Shown here one piece after another: positions 16,305 to 24,876 of a stretch of 64,000 bases of DNA. The notes below the pieces were generated by a model. It was not told where the DNA came from, ran no database searches, and was given only the letters and a program-made list of their open reading frames with translations. A program made the translations under genes and the position numbers. The stretch is from Streptomyces sp. Root431 (GTDB lineage Bacteria; Actinomycetota; Actinomycetes; Streptomycetales; Streptomycetaceae). The DNA lies in NCBI RefSeq assembly GCF_001426585.1, contig NZ_LMEI01000013.1, forward strand, positions 186,227-250,226. The letters are read 5' to 3'. Within the stretch, counting starts at the first letter, position 1, and every line of letters starts with the position of its first letter.

Positions 16305-17135
16305 TCACACCAGGCCGTGCTCCCGCAAGTACTCCAGCTGCGCCCGTACGGACAGCTCCGCCGCCGGCCACAGCGAGCGGTCCACGTCCGCGTACACGTG
16401 CGCGACGACCTCCGCCGCCGTCCGGTGGCCGCTCTCGACCGCCGTCTCGACCTGGGCGAGCCGGTTCGCCCGGTGCGCCAGATAGAACTCCACGGCCCCC
16501 TGCGCGTCCTCCAGGACCGGCCCGTGCCCCGGCAGGACCGTGTGCACCCCGTCGTCGACGGTGAGGGAGCGCAGCCGCCGCAGCGAGTCCAGGTAATCGC
16601 CGAGCCGCCCGTCCGGATGCGCGACCATCGTCGTGCCGCGCCCGAGGATCGTGTCCCCCGTCAGCACCGCCCGGTCGGCGGGCAGGTGGAAGGAGAGCGA
16701 GTCGGAGGTGTGCCCGGGCGTCGGGACGACCCGCAGCTCCAGGCCGCCGACCGCCACCACGTCCCCCGCGCCGAGCCCCTCGTCGCCGAGCCGCAGCGCC
16801 GGGTCGAGGGCCCGCACGGCGGTCCGGGTCAGCTCGGCGAAGCGGCCCGCGCCCTCCGCGTGGTCCGGGTGGCCGTGGGTGAGCAGGGTGAGCGCGACCC
16901 GCTTGCCGAGCTTCTCCGCGGTCTCGACGACATGGCGCAGATGGCCCTCGTCGAGCGGACCCGGGTCGACGACGACGGCGAGGTCGGAGCCGGGCTCGGA
17001 GAGGAGCCAGGTGTTCGTGCCGTCGAGGGTCATCGCGGACGGGTTCGGCGCGAGGACGTTCACCGCGCGGGCGGTCGCGGGGCCGGAGACGACGAGCCCG
17101 CGCGGCTGCCCGGGCAGGGCGGCGGCGTCGCTCAT
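16305..17135 (-). CDS. Metallo-beta-lactamase-fold hydrolase (LACTB2-like)
   Basis: 276 aa. Zn-binding motifs in order: THGHPDHAEG (residues ~86-95), TPGHTSDS (~139-146), LTGDTILG (~158-165) and LPGHGP (~203-208), followed by the C-terminal helical domain with HRANRLAQVE typical of LACTB2-like enzymes. Family members are hydrolases or endoribonucleases; the substrate is unknown. It is the second gene of a pair: its ATG overlaps the stop of the upstream Nudix gene by 4 nt. Confidence 0.9.
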   Translation of the reverse strand: MSDAAALPGQPRGLVVSGPATARAVNVLAPNPSAMTLDGTNTWLLSEPGSDLAVVVDPGPLDEGHLRHVVETAEKLGKRVALTLLTHGHPDHAEGAGRFAELTRTAVRALDPALRLGDEGLGAGDVVAVGGLELRVVPTPGHTSDSLSFHLPADRAVLTGDTILGRGTTMVAHPDGRLGDYLDSLRRLRSLTVDDGVHTVLPGHGPVLEDAQGAVEFYLAHRANRLAQVETAVESGHRTAAEVVAHVYADVDRSLWPAAELSVRAQLEYLREHGLV

Positions 17136-18016
17136 CCCTCACCCCCGACGGGGATGATCTTGGTGAATTCCTCGTGCCCAGGCCAGCTCAGGACCAGCTC
17201 GTCGCCCTCCAGGCGCGCCTGTGCGAGCACGGGGGTCAGGTCCTGGCCCCCGGCCGCCTCCAGCGCCTCGGCGGCCGTGCCGTACGGCTCCAGGGTCCGC
17301 AGCGTCGAGATCGTCGGCGGCATCATCGTCAGCTCGCCGCGGTCGTAGCCGGCCGCGGCCTCCGCCGGGCGGATCCAGACCGTGCGGTCCGCCTCCGTGG
17401 AGGCGTTCCGCGTGCGCTGCCCGGCCGGGAGCGCGGCCACGAAGAACCACGTGTCGTACCGCCGCTGCTCGAACTCGGGCGTGATCCAGCGCGCCCACGC
17501 GCCGAGCAGGTCCGAGCGCAGGACGAGCCCGCGCCGGTCGAGGAAGTCGGCGAAGGACAGCTCCCGGGCGACGAGCGCCTCCCGGTCGCGCTCCCAGTCC
17601 TCGCCGGTGGTGTCGCCGACCACGGTGTCCGCGGTCTCCCCGGCGAGCAGGACGCCCGCCTCCTCGTACGTCTCGCGTACGGCCGCACAGACCACGGCCT
17701 GGGCCTGCGCCGCGTCGCCCTCGTCGAAGCCGAGGCGCGCGGCCCAGACGGCGAGGGAGGGCCCGGCCCAGCGCACCGGCTGCTCGTCGCGCGGGTCGAC
17801 CCCGCCGCCGGGGTAGGCGTACGCGCCGCCCGCGAAGGCCATCGAGGCGCGACGGCGCAGCATGTGCACGTCGGGCCCCGCGGCCCCGTCCCGCAGGAGG
17901 AGCACGGTGGCGGCCCGCCGGGGGCTCACCGGGGTGAGCTCGCCCGCGGCGAGGGCCCGGATGCGGTCGGGCCATTCCGGCGGGTACCACTGACCGTTCG
18001 GCTGAGCATTCGACAT
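17132..18016 (-). CDS. Nudix hydrolase, NUDT19-like
   Basis: 294 aa. The Nudix signature is interrupted: FAGGAYAYPGGGVDPRDEQ (residues ~60-78) is separated by ~30 residues from AVRETYEEAGVLLAGE. That spacing is characteristic of the NUDT19/RP2p group, several of which act on CoA or acyl-CoA. The start is an ATG at 18014-18016. It is coupled by a 4-nt overlap to the MBL-fold gene that follows, so the two enzymes probably act in one process. Confidence 0.85.
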   Translation of the reverse strand: MSNAQPNGQWYPPEWPDRIRALAAGELTPVSPRRAATVLLLRDGAAGPDVHMLRRRASMAFAGGAYAYPGGGVDPRDEQPVRWAGPSLAVWAARLGFDEGDAAQAQAVVCAAVRETYEEAGVLLAGETADTVVGDTTGEDWERDREALVARELSFADFLDRRGLVLRSDLLGAWARWITPEFEQRRYDTWFFVAALPAGQRTRNASTEADRTVWIRPAEAAAGYDRGELTMMPPTISTLRTLEPYGTAAEALEAAGGQDLTPVLAQARLEGDELVLSWPGHEEFTKIIPVGGEG

Positions 18017-18047
18017 GGGCGGATGCTATGCGCAAGCACTCGAATGC

Positions 18048-18087
18048 ACGAGAGCCGGTTCCTTCCCTCGAAGGCACCGGCTCTCGT
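18048..18087. terminator. Hairpin downstream of the RidA operon
   Basis: ACGAGAGCCGGT (18048-18059) pairs perfectly with ACCGGCTCTCGT (18076-18087), 12 bp. It lies between the RidA gene end and the start of the leftward Nudix gene, where it would stop transcription from the RidA side. Confidence 0.75.
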
Positions 18088-18146
18088 CACGAACTGCTGA
18101 GGACGGCGGGCGATCAGGCCCATGTCGGACCTCGATCAGACCACCG

Positions 18147-18617
18147 TCAGGCCTCGACCAGCTCCACCTGGACCTCGACCTCGACCGGCGCGTCGAGCGG
18201 CAGCACGGCCACGCCGACGGCGCTGCGCGCGTGCACGCCCTTGTCGCCGAGGACCGCGCCGAGCAGCTCGCTGGCGCCGTTGATGACGGCCGGCTGCCCG
18301 GTGAAGTCGGAGGCGGAGGCGACAAAGCCCACGACCTTCACAACCCGCTTGATCCGGTCCAGGTCACCGGCGACCGACTTCACGGCCGCGAGGGCGTTCA
18401 GCGCGCAGGTGGCCGCGAGCTGCTTGGCCTCCTCGGCGGTGACCTCGTCGCCGACCTTGCCGGTCACCGAGAGCTTGCCCCCGACCATCGGGAGCTGGCC
18501 CGAGGTGTAGACGTACACGCCCGACTGCACGGCCGGCTGGTAGGCGGCCAGCGGCGGCACGACCTCCGGCAGGGTCAGGCCGAGCTCGGCGAGCCTCGCC
18601 TCGACGGCCCCGCTCAC
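18147..18617 (-). CDS. RidA/YjgF-family protein
   Basis: 156 aa. It has the RidA trimer fold signatures SGVYVYTSGQLPMVGGKL, ALNALAAVKSVAGDLDRIKRVVKVVGFVAS and the C-terminal LPLDAPVEVEVQVELVEA. RidA proteins deaminate reactive enamine/imine intermediates; this longer subgroup has the extension ARLAELGLTLPEVVPPLAAY at its start and no proven substrate. GTG 18617 overlaps the stop of the DUF4177 gene by 4 nt, so the two are coupled. Confidence 0.9.
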   Translation of the reverse strand: MSGAVEARLAELGLTLPEVVPPLAAYQPAVQSGVYVYTSGQLPMVGGKLSVTGKVGDEVTAEEAKQLAATCALNALAAVKSVAGDLDRIKRVVKVVGFVASASDFTGQPAVINGASELLGAVLGDKGVHARSAVGVAVLPLDAPVEVEVQVELVEA

Positions 18618-18772
18618 GACTTGGCCCGCTTCAGGTAGGCCACGAGCTGCTCGGGGTTGTTCGGCCCGGGCACGACCTGGACGAGCTCCCAGCCGTCCTC
18701 GCCCCAGGTGTCCAGAATCTGCTTCGTCGCGTGCACCAGAAGCGGCACCGTGACGTACTCCCACTTGGTCAT
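18614..18772 (-). CDS. Small DUF4177-like protein (52 aa)
   Basis: A 52-aa protein starting MTKWEYVTVPLL with the GEDGWELVQVV core typical of DUF4177. Function unknown. It is the first gene of a two-gene unit with RidA (4-nt overlap) and is divergent from the ArsA-like ATPase operon, 73 bp between starts. Confidence 0.85.
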   Translation of the reverse strand: MTKWEYVTVPLLVHATKQILDTWGEDGWELVQVVPGPNNPEQLVAYLKRAKS

Positions 18773-18832
18773 GGAGGCGACTGTATCCGCTGCCGCGGGG
18801 CGGCCTCCTGATTGGGCGCCGCCGCCAGTGGT

Positions 18833-18838
18833 TAGGCT
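18833..18838 (+). promoter_or_regulatory. Possible -10 box (TAGGCT) of the ATPase operon
   Basis: TAGGCT ends 7 nt before GTG 18846, and no ribosome site is visible, so a leaderless mRNA is likely. Confidence 0.45.
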
Positions 18839-18845
18839 CGACAGC

Positions 18846-19808
18846 GTGAGCAGGCTCCAGGTCGTCAGCGGCAAGGGCGGTACCGGTAAGACGACGGTCG
18901 CCGCCGCCCTCGCGCTCGCCCTCGCGACGGAGGGCAAACGCACCCTCCTCGTCGAGGTCGAAGGCAGACAGGGCATCGCACAGCTCTTCGAGACGGAAGC
19001 GCTTCCGTACGAGGAACGCAAGATCGCCGTCGCGCCGGGCGGCGGGGAGGTGTACGCGCTGGCGATCGACGCCGAGCGCGCGCTCCTCGACTACCTCCAG
19101 ATGTTCTACAAACTGGGCGGGGCGGGGCGGGCACTGAAGAAGCTCGGCGCGATCGACTTCGCGACGACGATAGCCCCGGGGGTACGGGACGTCCTGCTGA
19201 CCGGCAAGGCGTGCGAGGCGGTGCGGCGGCGCGAGAAGCACGGCGGCCACACCTACGACCACGTGGTCATGGACGCGCCGCCCACCGGCCGCATCACCCG
19301 CTTCCTCAACGTCAACGACGAGGTGGCGGGGCTCGCCAGGATCGGCCCGATACACAACCAGGCGCAGGCCGTCATGCGGGTCCTCAAGTCCCCCGAGACG
19401 GCGGTCCATCTGGTGACGCTCCTGGAGGAGATGCCGGTCCAGGAGACGGCGGACGGCATCGCGGAACTCCGCGCGGCCGAACTGCCGGTGGGGCGGGTCG
19501 TGGTGAACATGGTCCGCCCGCACGTCCTCGACGAGGCGGCGGTACGGGCCGCCTCCGGCGACCACCGGGACGCGATCGCGCGGAGCCTGGCCTCCGTCGG
19601 CGTCCCGGGCGGCACGCGGCTCGTCGAACCGCTCCTCGACCAGGCGGCGGAGCACGCGCGCCGGGTGGAGCTGGAGCGGGAGCAGCGCGCGGTCCTGGAC
19701 GGCATCGGCGTGCCCGCGTACGAACTCCCCTTCCTCGGGGACGGCGGGGACATCGCGGGGCTCTACCGGCTGGCGAAGGAACTGCGGAAGCAAGGGGTGG
19801 GCGCGTGA
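18846..19808 (+). CDS. ArsA/GET3-like ATPase, first of a pair
   Basis: 320 aa. Deviant Walker A VVSGKGGTGKTT (residues 6-17) and VMDAPPTGRITRFLN, the switch region of ArsA/GET3/TRC40 ATPases. The Cys ligands of ArsA are absent, so arsenite transport is not implied. The gene and its partner are a conserved Streptomyces pair next to wblA; the second gene starts within its stop (4-nt overlap). They likely form a heterodimer, with each protein contributing one nucleotide site (inference). Confidence 0.9.
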   Translation: MSRLQVVSGKGGTGKTTVAAALALALATEGKRTLLVEVEGRQGIAQLFETEALPYEERKIAVAPGGGEVYALAIDAERALLDYLQMFYKLGGAGRALKKLGAIDFATTIAPGVRDVLLTGKACEAVRRREKHGGHTYDHVVMDAPPTGRITRFLNVNDEVAGLARIGPIHNQAQAVMRVLKSPETAVHLVTLLEEMPVQETADGIAELRAAELPVGRVVVNMVRPHVLDEAAVRAASGDHRDAIARSLASVGVPGGTRLVEPLLDQAAEHARRVELEREQRAVLDGIGVPAYELPFLGDGGDIAGLYRLAKELRKQGVGA

Positions 19809-21232
19809 CGGAGAAGGTTCTCGACGCGACCGGGCTCGACGCGCCCCGTCCCGACACGACCGGGCTCGACGCGGTCCCCGTCCTTGAACTCGACCCGCTC
19901 ATCGACGACCGGGGCACCCGCATCATCGTCTGCTGCGGCGCGGGCGGGGTCGGCAAGACGACCACGGCGGCGGCGCTCGGCGTGCGGGCGGCGGAGCGCG
20001 GCCGGCGGGTCGTCGTCCTCACCATCGACCCGGCGCGGCGGCTCGCGCAGTCGATGGGCATCGACTCCCTCGACAACACGCCCCGCAAGGTCGACGGAAT
20101 CAAGGGCTCCGACGGCGGCGAACTGCACGCCATGATGCTGGACATGAAGCGGACCTTCGACGAGATCGTCGAGGCGCACGCGGACCCCGAGCGGGCCCGG
20201 GCGATCCTGGAGAACCCCTTCTACCAGTCCCTGTCGGCCGGATTCGCCGGTACGCAGGAGTACATGGCGATGGAGAAGCTGGGCCAGCTCCGGGCGCGCG
20301 ACGAGTGGGACCTGATCGTGGTCGACACGCCGCCGTCCCGTTCCGCCCTGGACTTCCTCGACGCGCCGAAGCGCCTGGGGTCCTTCCTCGACGGGAAGTT
20401 CATCAAGCTGCTCATGGCCCCGGCGAAGGTGGGCGGCCGGGCCGGCATGAAGTTCCTCAACGTCGGCATGTCGATGATGACGGGGACGCTGGGGAAGCTG
20501 CTCGGGGGCCAGTTCCTCAAGGACGTGCAGACGTTCGTGGCGGCGATGGACACGATGTTCGGCGGTTTCCGGACCCGCGCCGACGCCACGTACCGGCTGC
20601 TCCAGGCCCCGGGCACGGCGTTCCTCGTCGTCGCCACGCCGGAGCGGGACGCGCTGCGCGAGGCCGCGTACTTCGTGGAGCGGCTGGCGGCCGAGGAGAT
20701 GCCGCTGGCCGGTCTCGTCCTCAACCGCGTCCACGGCAGCGGCGCGGCCGGCCTGTCGGCCGAGCGGGCGCGGGCGGCCGCGGAAAATCTTGACGAGGGG
20801 CGCATGACGGATCAGGGGGGCGGGAAGACTGGACGGAGTGGCTCCCCGGCCACGTCGCCCGAGCCGTCAGACCTCGCCACCGCCGCCGTCGTATCTTCCG
20901 TACCCGAGGCTGCCCCCACAGCCGAACCGGCCGCACAGCACCCCGACGTAGACGCAGACGACATCGCCGTACGCGACGACATCGACGTACGCGTGGACAC
21001 GGACGCACCCGCAGACACGGACGTACGACATCTCACCGCGGGACTTCTGCGCCTGCATGCCGAGCGCATGCGGGTGCTCGCGCGTGAGCAGCGCACGCGC
21101 GACCGCTTCACCGCGCTCCACCCCGAGGTGGCGGTGGCCGAAGTGGCCGCCCTGCCCGGCGATGTGCACGACCTCGCCGGGCTGCGGGCCATCGGTGACC
21201 GGCTCACGGCCGGTCGGATGCCCTCGGCCTGA
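19805..21232 (+). CDS. ArsA/GET3-like ATPase, second of a pair, with acidic insert
   Basis: 475 aa. Walker A CCGAGGVGKTTTAAALGV (residues ~44-61), TIDPARRLAQSMG and VVDTPPSRSALDFLDAP are GET3/ArsA signatures. Residues ~335-400 are an unusual low-complexity, Asp-rich insert with VDADD, RDDID, RVDTD and PADTD repeats, encoded by GACGTACG-rich repetitive DNA. The C-terminal helix resumes with LLRLHAERMRVLAREQ. GTG 19805 overlaps the stop of the first ATPase by 4 nt. It is convergent with wblA, with only 24 bp between stops. Confidence 0.9.
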   Translation: MTEKVLDATGLDAPRPDTTGLDAVPVLELDPLIDDRGTRIIVCCGAGGVGKTTTAAALGVRAAERGRRVVVLTIDPARRLAQSMGIDSLDNTPRKVDGIKGSDGGELHAMMLDMKRTFDEIVEAHADPERARAILENPFYQSLSAGFAGTQEYMAMEKLGQLRARDEWDLIVVDTPPSRSALDFLDAPKRLGSFLDGKFIKLLMAPAKVGGRAGMKFLNVGMSMMTGTLGKLLGGQFLKDVQTFVAAMDTMFGGFRTRADATYRLLQAPGTAFLVVATPERDALREAAYFVERLAAEEMPLAGLVLNRVHGSGAAGLSAERARAAAENLDEGRMTDQGGGKTGRSGSPATSPEPSDLATAAVVSSVPEAAPTAEPAAQHPDVDADDIAVRDDIDVRVDTDAPADTDVRHLTAGLLRLHAERMRVLAREQRTRDRFTALHPEVAVAEVAALPGDVHDLAGLRAIGDRLTAGRMPSA

Positions 21233-21256
21233 GCCGAGTGGCCGTCCCTGTCGGGA

Positions 21257-21601
21257 CTAGCCGACCGCGGCGTACGCCTCGTACGTCGCGTCGTCCTCGA
21301 TCGCCACGGGCAGCAGGCCCGCACCCCGCTCGTACTCCGTCCGCGCCGTCTCCAGGAGCCGGCGCCACGAGGTGACGGTCGGCCGTCGGCGCAGCAGGGC
21401 ACGGCGCTCGCGCTCCGTCATGCCGCCCCACACACCGAACTCCACGCGGTTGTCGAGGGCGTCGGCCAGGCACTCGGTCCGCACCGGACATCCGGTGCAC
21501 ACCGCCTTTGCCCTGTTCTGTGCCGCTCCCTGCACGAAAAGTTCATCCGGATCGGTAGTGCGGCAGGCCGCCTGCGCACTCCAGTCAGCTACCCAGCCCA
21601 T
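21257..21601 (-). CDS. wblA: WhiB-family iron-sulfur regulator WblA
   Basis: 114 aa. The four 4Fe-4S ligands are Cys13, Cys35, Cys38 and Cys44 (AACRTTDPDELF ... VCTGCPVRTEC), followed by the GVWGGMT turn and a basic RERRALLRRR DNA-binding helix. In Streptomyces WblA is a pleiotropic regulator, needed for sporulation and repressing antibiotic production, and it works with primary sigma factors. The start at ATG 21601 (MGWV) matches the known protein; the frame is open upstream to 21658 but the extension is not family-like. It is preceded by a long non-coding stretch. Confidence 0.95.
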   Translation of the reverse strand: MGWVADWSAQAACRTTDPDELFVQGAAQNRAKAVCTGCPVRTECLADALDNRVEFGVWGGMTERERRALLRRRPTVTSWRRLLETARTEYERGAGLLPVAIEDDATYEAYAAVG

Positions 21602-22017
21602 ACCGGCGCCGTCCTCTCCCGAATCGAGGCTCCCCCACGGCGGCAGCGGCATATTCACCGCTGCCAGTTGGGACGTTACGGAAGGTGGGCACAGCGCAAC
21701 ACCCCCTTCGGGCCCAATCTTGAATGGCCCGAACGGACTATGCGTGCGCGTCAGATCACCCAGGGGAGTGATCGAAGGACATGCGTGTGATAGGGGACAT
21801 ACCGCCTGGATACGCCCTTCCTCACCGGTGCCACTTCGGACACCGGGTGACGCATGGTCCGGAAACGGACACGAGCTTCCCGTGTTTCGGGGTCACGGGA
21901 ATTCATGTCGATGTCACGCACGGGTCTTGATGCGAGACCGCACTGCTGTGACAGTTGTGAGCAGCTTAGGCCAAGGCATATACGCGTGTCCGGCGAATGA
22001 GAACGTAGGCTGCCCCC
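21602..22017. promoter_or_regulatory. Divergent wblA / PBP regulatory region
   Basis: About 415 bp separate the wblA and PBP starts and no credible gene is visible. It is less GC-biased than coding DNA. It contains GATCAC-N8-GTGATC (21754-21773), a likely protein-binding palindrome, and a TAGGCT at 22006-22011 that fits a leaderless PBP transcript starting at ATG 22018. The length suits a long wblA leader with several control sites. Confidence 0.55.
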
Positions 22018-24258
22018 ATGGCAAAGAAGCGCTCGGGCGGTGGTCTGACCGGGACCCAGCAGGCCGCCAAGTTCCTCGGTGTCAGTGTGCTCTCCGGAGC
22101 CGTGCTGGCAGGCATCGCCCTGCCCGCGGCCGGAGCACTCGGCTTGGCCGCGAAGGGCACGGTCGAGGGATTCGACGAGATTCCCTCCAACCTGAAGACC
22201 CCGCCGCTGAGTCAGCGCACCACCATTCTCGACGCCGAGGGCGGGCTCCTCGCCACGGTGTACTCGCGGGACCGGAAGGTCGTCCCGCTGGACAAGATCT
22301 CCCCGTACATGCAGAAGGCGATCGTCGCGATCGAGGACGGCCGCTTCTACGAGCACGGGGCGATCGACCTCAAGGGCGTGCTGCGCGCGATCAACCGCAA
22401 CGCGCAGTCGGGCGGAGTCGCGCAGGGCGCGTCCACGCTGACCCAGCAGTACGTGAAGAACGTCTTCGTCGAGGAGGCGGGCGACGACCCCGAGAAGGTC
22501 GCGCAGGCCACCCAGCAGACCATCGGCCGGAAGGTCCGCGAGCTGAAGTTCGCGATCCAGGTCGAGGAGGAGCTGGGCAAGAAGAAGATCCTCGAGAACT
22601 ACCTCAACATCACGTTCTTCGGTCAGCAGGCGTACGGCATCGAGGCCGCCTCCCAGCGGTACTTCTCCAAGCCGGCCGCCGACCTGTCCCTGGGCGAGGC
22701 CGCGATGATGGCCGGTCTCGTCCAGTCGCCGAGCCGCTACGACCCGATCAACGACATCCAGGAAGCCACCAAGCGCCGCAACGTGGTCCTCCAGCGGATG
22801 GCCGACGTGAAGGACATCAGCCAGGCGGAGGCGGACAAGGCGAAGGCCGCGCCGCTCAAGCTGAAGGTCAAGACGCCGAAGAACGGCTGCATCACCGCCG
22901 TCGACGGCGCCGGCTTCTTCTGCGACTACGTCCGCAAGACGATCCTGTCCAGCCCGGTCTTCGGGAAGACGGCCGAGGAGCGGCAGAAGCTGTGGAACCT
23001 GGGCGGTCTCACCGTCAGGACCACGCTCTCCCCGAAGGCGCAGGCGGCGGCCAACGAGGCAGCCGTGGCCAAGGTCAACAAGGACGACGGGGTCGCGACC
23101 GCCGTCGTCCAGGTCGAGCCCGGCACCGGCAAGATCCTGTCGATGGGCCAGTCCCGCCCGTACGGCCTGGACCAGAAGCAGCACCAGACGACGCTCAACC
23201 TCGCCGTCGGCAGCAAGATGGGCGGCACCACGTACGGCTTCCCGGTCGGCTCGACCTTCAAGCCGATCACGGCCGCCGCCGCGCTGGAGAAGGGTCTGAG
23301 CCCGGCGCAGAGCTTCGACACGCCGTGGAAGATCACCATGAAGGAGAACGACTTCACGCGCTGCGACGGCAAGCCGGCGGGCTACGCCGAATGGCCCGTC
23401 CAGAACGAGCTCGAGTCGGAGAAGGGGGCGTACGACATGACGAGCGCCCTCGGGAAGTCCATCAACACGTACTTCGCCAAGCTGGAGCAGATGGCCGGCC
23501 TCTGCGAGACGCTGACGATGGCGAAGAAGGTCGGCTACGAGCGCGAGCTCGGCAAGTCCATCGCGCAGAGCCCGTCGGCCACCCTCGGCAGCCTCGAGAG
23601 CACCCCGCTCGACATGGCCTCCGTCTACGCGACCTTCGCCAACCGCGGCATCTACTGCCTTCCGATCGCCATCGAGTCCATCAAGGGCGCCAACGGCGAC
23701 AAGCTGAACGTGCCGCAGACGAAGTGCACGCGGGCGATGTCCGACCGCACCGCCGACACCATCAACCAGATGCTGAAGGGTGTCGTCGAGGACGGCACGG
23801 GCCAGAAGGCCGGCCTCAGCGACCGCGACAACGCGGGCAAGACCGGTACCACCGAAGGCCGCAAGGACGCCTGGTTCGTCGGCTACACGCCGAACCTTTC
23901 CACCGCCGTCTGGGTCGGCGACGACGTCGGCAAGCGCGACGAGATGTTCGACCTCACCATCGGCGGCGTCTACTACGAGAAGGTCTGCGGTGGCTGCCTC
24001 CCCGGCCCCATCTGGCGGATCGCGATGACGGGCGCGCTGGGCGACGAGAAGCCGGGCTTCAACACCATCTCCGTACCGCGGGCCGAGAAGCCCAAGGACA
24101 AGGAGAAGGAGGGCGACGAAGGCCCGAACAAGCCGAAGAAGCCGGGCGACAACAAGCCGGGGGCCACGAAGCCGCCGACGAACCCGTTCCCCGGGATCAC
24201 GATCCCGCCGGACCTGTTCGGTGACGGCAACAACGGCAACCGCCGCGGCAACCGCTGA
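22018..24258 (+). CDS. Bifunctional class A penicillin-binding protein
   Basis: 746 aa. A cytoplasmic Lys-rich start and one membrane segment (~18-45) are followed by a GT51 glycosyltransferase (EDGRFYEHGAID near residues 106-117, QGASTLTQQYVKN, LENYLNITFFG). The transpeptidase has SxxK in GSTFKP (~413), SxN in KSINTYF (~481) and KTGT in GKTGTTEG (~607). It polymerises and cross-links peptidoglycan outside the membrane. The C-terminus is a Lys/Pro/Asn-rich disordered tail. ATG 22018 follows a TAGGCT box without a ribosome site. It is the neighbour of wblA, as in other Streptomyces, and ends in a strong terminator. Confidence 0.95.
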   Translation: MAKKRSGGGLTGTQQAAKFLGVSVLSGAVLAGIALPAAGALGLAAKGTVEGFDEIPSNLKTPPLSQRTTILDAEGGLLATVYSRDRKVVPLDKISPYMQKAIVAIEDGRFYEHGAIDLKGVLRAINRNAQSGGVAQGASTLTQQYVKNVFVEEAGDDPEKVAQATQQTIGRKVRELKFAIQVEEELGKKKILENYLNITFFGQQAYGIEAASQRYFSKPAADLSLGEAAMMAGLVQSPSRYDPINDIQEATKRRNVVLQRMADVKDISQAEADKAKAAPLKLKVKTPKNGCITAVDGAGFFCDYVRKTILSSPVFGKTAEERQKLWNLGGLTVRTTLSPKAQAAANEAAVAKVNKDDGVATAVVQVEPGTGKILSMGQSRPYGLDQKQHQTTLNLAVGSKMGGTTYGFPVGSTFKPITAAAALEKGLSPAQSFDTPWKITMKENDFTRCDGKPAGYAEWPVQNELESEKGAYDMTSALGKSINTYFAKLEQMAGLCETLTMAKKVGYERELGKSIAQSPSATLGSLESTPLDMASVYATFANRGIYCLPIAIESIKGANGDKLNVPQTKCTRAMSDRTADTINQMLKGVVEDGTGQKAGLSDRDNAGKTGTTEGRKDAWFVGYTPNLSTAVWVGDDVGKRDEMFDLTIGGVYYEKVCGGCLPGPIWRIAMTGALGDEKPGFNTISVPRAEKPKDKEKEGDEGPNKPKKPGDNKPGATKPPTNPFPGITIPPDLFGDGNNGNRRGNR

Positions 24259-24270
24259 CGTCAGCGGTCC

Positions 24271-24327
24271 GGTACGTACGAGGAAGGGCGCCCCACTCCC
24301 GGTGGGGCGCCCTTCCTCGTACGTACC
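24271..24327. terminator. 26-bp perfect hairpin, bidirectional terminator
   Basis: Bases 24271-24296 are perfectly complementary to 24302-24327 (26 bp, 5-nt loop), starting GGTACGTACGAGGAAGGGCG. It lies between the convergent PBP and GatB/YqeY genes. Confidence 0.93.
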
Positions 24328-24337
24328 GCTGTGCGGA

Positions 24338-24802
24338 TCAGCCCGCGAGCAGCTTCTTCACGGAGGCGGCGACACGGCCGCCCTCGGCCTGGCCGGCCAC
24401 CTTCGGGTTCACGATCTTCATGACGGCGCCCATGGCACGCGGCCCCTCGGCGCCCGCGGCCTTCGCCTCCTCGACGGCCGCCGCGACGATCCCGTCGAGC
24501 TCCTCGTCGCTGAGCTGCTTCGGCAGGTACGCGTCGAGAATCACGCCCTCCGCGCGCTCCCGCTCGGCGGACTCGGCACGGCCGCCCTGGGTGAAGGCCT
24601 CCGCGGCCTCGCGGCGCTTCTTCGCCTCCTTGGCGATCACCTTGAGCACCTCGTCGTCGGAGAGTTCGCGCTTGGACTTGCCCGCGACCTCCTCCATGGT
24701 GATCGCGGTGATGGTCAGCCGCAGGGTCGAGGAACGCAGTTCGTCGCGCCCCCTGATCGCGGCGTCGAGGTCGGCCTTGAGCTTCTCCTTGAGCGTGGTC
24801 AT
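24338..24802 (-). CDS. GatB/YqeY domain protein
   Basis: 154 aa, the whole YqeY family length: MTTLKEKLKADLDAAIRGRDEL at the start, the AYLPKQLSDEELDGIV motif in the middle, and MGAVMKIVNPKVAGQAEGGRVA at the end. The fold resembles the tail domain of the GatB amidotransferase subunit, which binds tRNA; the cellular role of free YqeY is not established. ATG 24802. It is divergent from the metallophosphoesterase gene. Confidence 0.93.
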   Translation of the reverse strand: MTTLKEKLKADLDAAIRGRDELRSSTLRLTITAITMEEVAGKSKRELSDDEVLKVIAKEAKKRREAAEAFTQGGRAESAERERAEGVILDAYLPKQLSDEELDGIVAAAVEEAKAAGAEGPRAMGAVMKIVNPKVAGQAEGGRVAASVKKLLAG

Positions 24803-24876
24803 GGGGTCAAGTGTGGCAGGTGCCCCACCCCACCCGCCCGCACATTTCCACCCGCCGGGTCTGCGACGATGGTGCG

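Noticed and set aside
18846..21232. Arsenite efflux ATPase ArsA
   Set aside because: The metalloid-binding Cys residues and any ars gene are absent. Only the ATPase fold is shared.
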